Shown: piece after piece, positions 62,546 to 64,000 of the stretch
How the letters are laid out: each line of letters begins with the position of its first letter
How positions within the stretch are numbered: position 1 is the first letter of the stretch
From: Achromobacter deleyi
GTDB lineage: Bacteria; Pseudomonadota; Gammaproteobacteria; Burkholderiales; Burkholderiaceae_B
Direction of reading: 5' to 3'
NCBI RefSeq assembly: GCF_902859705.1
Contig: NZ_CADIJO010000001.1
Span: 519,543 to 583,542, forward strand
Length of the DNA: 64,000 nucleotides
The notes under the pieces: model-generated
The model's database searches: none
What the model was told of the DNA's origin: nothing
What the model saw: the letters and a program-made list of their open reading frames with translations, nothing else
Made by a program: the position numbers and the translations under genes

Positions 62546-64000
62546 GTGACAACGAATACAGCAATGCAGGACGATAATCCCCGTCCGGATGACGCCGTTT
62601 CCAACGGCCAGCCGGAAGCCTCTGCCACCCGCGAGCCGGCCGCCGAAGGCGAAGCCCGTGGCCGCGGCCGCAAGCTGCGCACGCCGTTCCGCCGCCGCCG
62701 TGGCGATGCCCCCGCCGCCGAGCAGGCACCCGCTGCCGCCGCCGATGCGCAGGCCCCCGCGGCCGGCGCCGCCGATACGGCCGATACCCGTGGCGGCGAG
62801 CAGGAAGCCGAGCAGGCGCTGTCGTACCTGGAAACCGCCGACCGCATGGAGCAGCGGCTGGGCAAGTACCTGAACAGCGACGTGGTCATGCCCAAGCTGC
62901 ACAAGGTGCTGGCCGACGCCGGCATCGGCTCGCGCCGCGAAATGGAAGAGCTGATCGTTGCTGGCCGCGTGTCGGTCAATGGCGAGCCGGCCCATATCGG
63001 CCAGCGCGTGGCCCCGAACGACCAGGTCCGCGTCAATGGCAAGCCCATTATGCGGACCAACACCAAGAAGCCGCCGCGCGTGATCCTGTATCACAAGCCC
63101 TCGGGCGAAATCGTCAGCCATGACGACCCGGGCGGCCGTGCCAGCGTGTTTGCGCGCCTGCCCAAGCTGCGTACCGGCAAGTGGTTGTCGGTGGGCCGGC
63201 TGGACCTGAACACCGAAGGCCTGCTGATATTCACCACGTCGGGCGACATGGCCAACCGGATCATGCATCCGCGTTACGGCACCGAACGCGAGTACGCCGT
63301 GCGCGTGCTGGGTGAAATGGACGAAGCCCAGCGCCAGTCGCTGGTCGATGGCATCGAATTGGAAGACGGCGTGGCCGCTTTCGGCGCGCTGGACTACCTG
63401 GGCGGCGATGGCAGCAACCGCTGGTACCGCGTGACCCTGCAGGAAGGCCGCAACCGTGAAGTGCGCCGCATGTTCGAAGCGGTCGGCGTTACGGTCAGCC
63501 GCCTGATCCGCACCCGTTTTGGCGACGTGGTGCTGCCGCGCACGCTGCGTCGTGGTCGCTGGGAAGAGTTGGATGCCTCGCTGGTCACCGCCTTGATGGT
63601 GCAGTTGGGACTGTTGCGTGAAGACGACGATGCCGGTGGCAATCGCCGTCGTTCCAAGCAGCCCCAGTCGCACGACAGCGCCTTGCCCCCGGGGTTCGGC
63701 ACGCTGGATCGCAATGGCATGAATGGCGCCCGCATCGGTCGCCGCGGCAAGATCCAGGGTGGCCGCACGGGCAGCGCCGGCCAGACGGCGGCGTGTCCGT
63801 CGGACCCCTTCGGTACCGGCCTGATGATCGCGGGCGGTTACGCCAATGGTCATCCGCTGGCGGGCGAGGCCAATGGCAATAGCAGCGGCAACGGTAACCG
63901 CAAGGGCGGCAAGCCCACGGGTGGCCGGGGCGCGGGCGCAGCCGGCGGCAAGCCGGGCGGCCGCAGCGGCGGCAAGACGGGCGGCAAGCCGCGCGGTCCG
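62546..64000 (+). CDS. rluB: 23S rRNA pseudouridine synthase RluB (3' end outside window)
   Basis: Starts at GTG 62546 with GGAG 8 bases upstream and is still open at the window edge (485 codons visible). A variable N-terminus (to about 110) is followed by an S4 RNA-binding domain ([20 protein letters not shown]) and the RsuA-family catalytic domain with D220 in [13 protein letters not shown]. It makes pseudouridine in the 23S peptidyl-transferase region. After about residue 365 it becomes a Gly/Lys/Arg/Asn-rich tail. The scpB-rluB pairing is usual in proteobacteria. Confidence 0.93.
   Translation, partial: MTTNTAMQDDNPRPDDAVSNGQPEASATREPAAEGEARGRGRKLRTPFRRRRGDAPAAEQAPAAAADAQAPAAGAADTADTRGGEQEAEQALSYLETADRMEQRLGKYLNSDVVMPKLHKVLADAGIGSRREMEELIVAGRVSVNGEPAHIGQRVAPNDQVRVNGKPIMRTNTKKPPRVILYHKPSGEIVSHDDPGGRASVFARLPKLRTGKWLSVGRLDLNTEGLLIFTTSGDMANRIMHPRYGTEREYAVRVLGEMDEAQRQSLVDGIELEDGVAAFGALDYLGGDGSNRWYRVTLQEGRNREVRRMFEAVGVTVSRLIRTRFGDVVLPRTLRRGRWEELDASLVTALMVQLGLLREDDDAGGNRRRSKQPQSHDSALPPGFGTLDRNGMNGARIGRRGKIQGGRTGSAGQTAACPSDPFGTGLMIAGGYANGHPLAGEANGNSSGNGNRKGGKPTGGRGAGAAGGKPGGRSGGKTGGKPRGP

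Overview
The window looks like chromosome of a high-GC betaproteobacterium of the family Alcaligenaceae (Bordetella/Achromobacter type). The signs are GC-rich codon use throughout, a Bug-family solute receptor beside an IclR regulator, an aspartate 4-decarboxylase/AspT cassette, a complete phenylacetate (paa) catabolic block, and housekeeping genes in a betaproteobacterial arrangement. The species cannot be decided from the sequence alone. No rRNA, CRISPR array, insertion sequence, integrase or prophage gene was seen. Coding density is high and no frameshifted gene was recognised; the genes at both window edges are cut.

Layout: 1-2925 envelope genes lapB (5' cut), hldA, hldD. 3128-4685 a secreted helix-hairpin-helix protein and cysM. 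4794-7664 a Bug receptor and IclR regulator divergent from a cyclase-family enzyme. 7753-9841 lytic transglycosylase mltB divergent from an HDAC-like deacetylase. 9915-11595 etfBA. 11790-17137 an aspT-aspD-aspT cassette. 17349-19970 an acyl-CoA dehydrogenase and a 1-Cys peroxiredoxin. 20206-27177 sulfate uptake and activation/reduction (sbp-cysTWA-cysHDN). 27392-28762 a radical SAM gene under a LexA-type operator. 28874-35031 a small membrane protein, an EamA transporter, rplS, a NUDIX hydrolase, rsgA, an M48 protease, orn and nnrE. 35056-44338 paaX and paaABCDE-N-G-I-K. 44438-47565 a MATE transporter and an ArnT-like glycosyltransferase. 47690-49890 rpmE2, kynA, kynB. 49995-52899 radC, an FKBP isomerase, ispH, maiA. 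53009-56539 a response regulator, histidine kinase and DegP-like protease. 56677-57041 divergent tRNA-Thr and tRNA-Asn. 57167-59430 two COG0523 GTPases behind a Zur-type box. 59553-60452 a LysR regulator. 61174-61250 tRNA-fMet. 61317-64000 scpB and rluB (3' cut).

How the genes work together: the sulfate block runs from periplasmic capture through APS reduction with translationally overlapped genes, while sulfite reductase lies elsewhere. The paa block covers PAA-CoA formation, ring epoxidation, isomerisation and aldehyde oxidation; the ring-opening hydratase and the paaF/H/J beta-oxidation genes are not here. The asp cassette would exchange aspartate for alanine and gain proton-motive force from decarboxylation. 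The RR-HK-DegP unit looks like an envelope-stress circuit, with a PmrA/QseB-like box in front of the protease.

Most of the window is conserved core genome. The points most worth a second look are regulatory: an SOS promoter that appears leaderless, a Zur box over two metallochaperone-type GTPases, a PmrA-like box inside the 3' end of the kinase gene, a kynB-kynA pair lacking kynU with a small coupled ORF between them, and a 720-base gap holding a good promoter and two palindromes. I did not find a clearly new multi-gene system.
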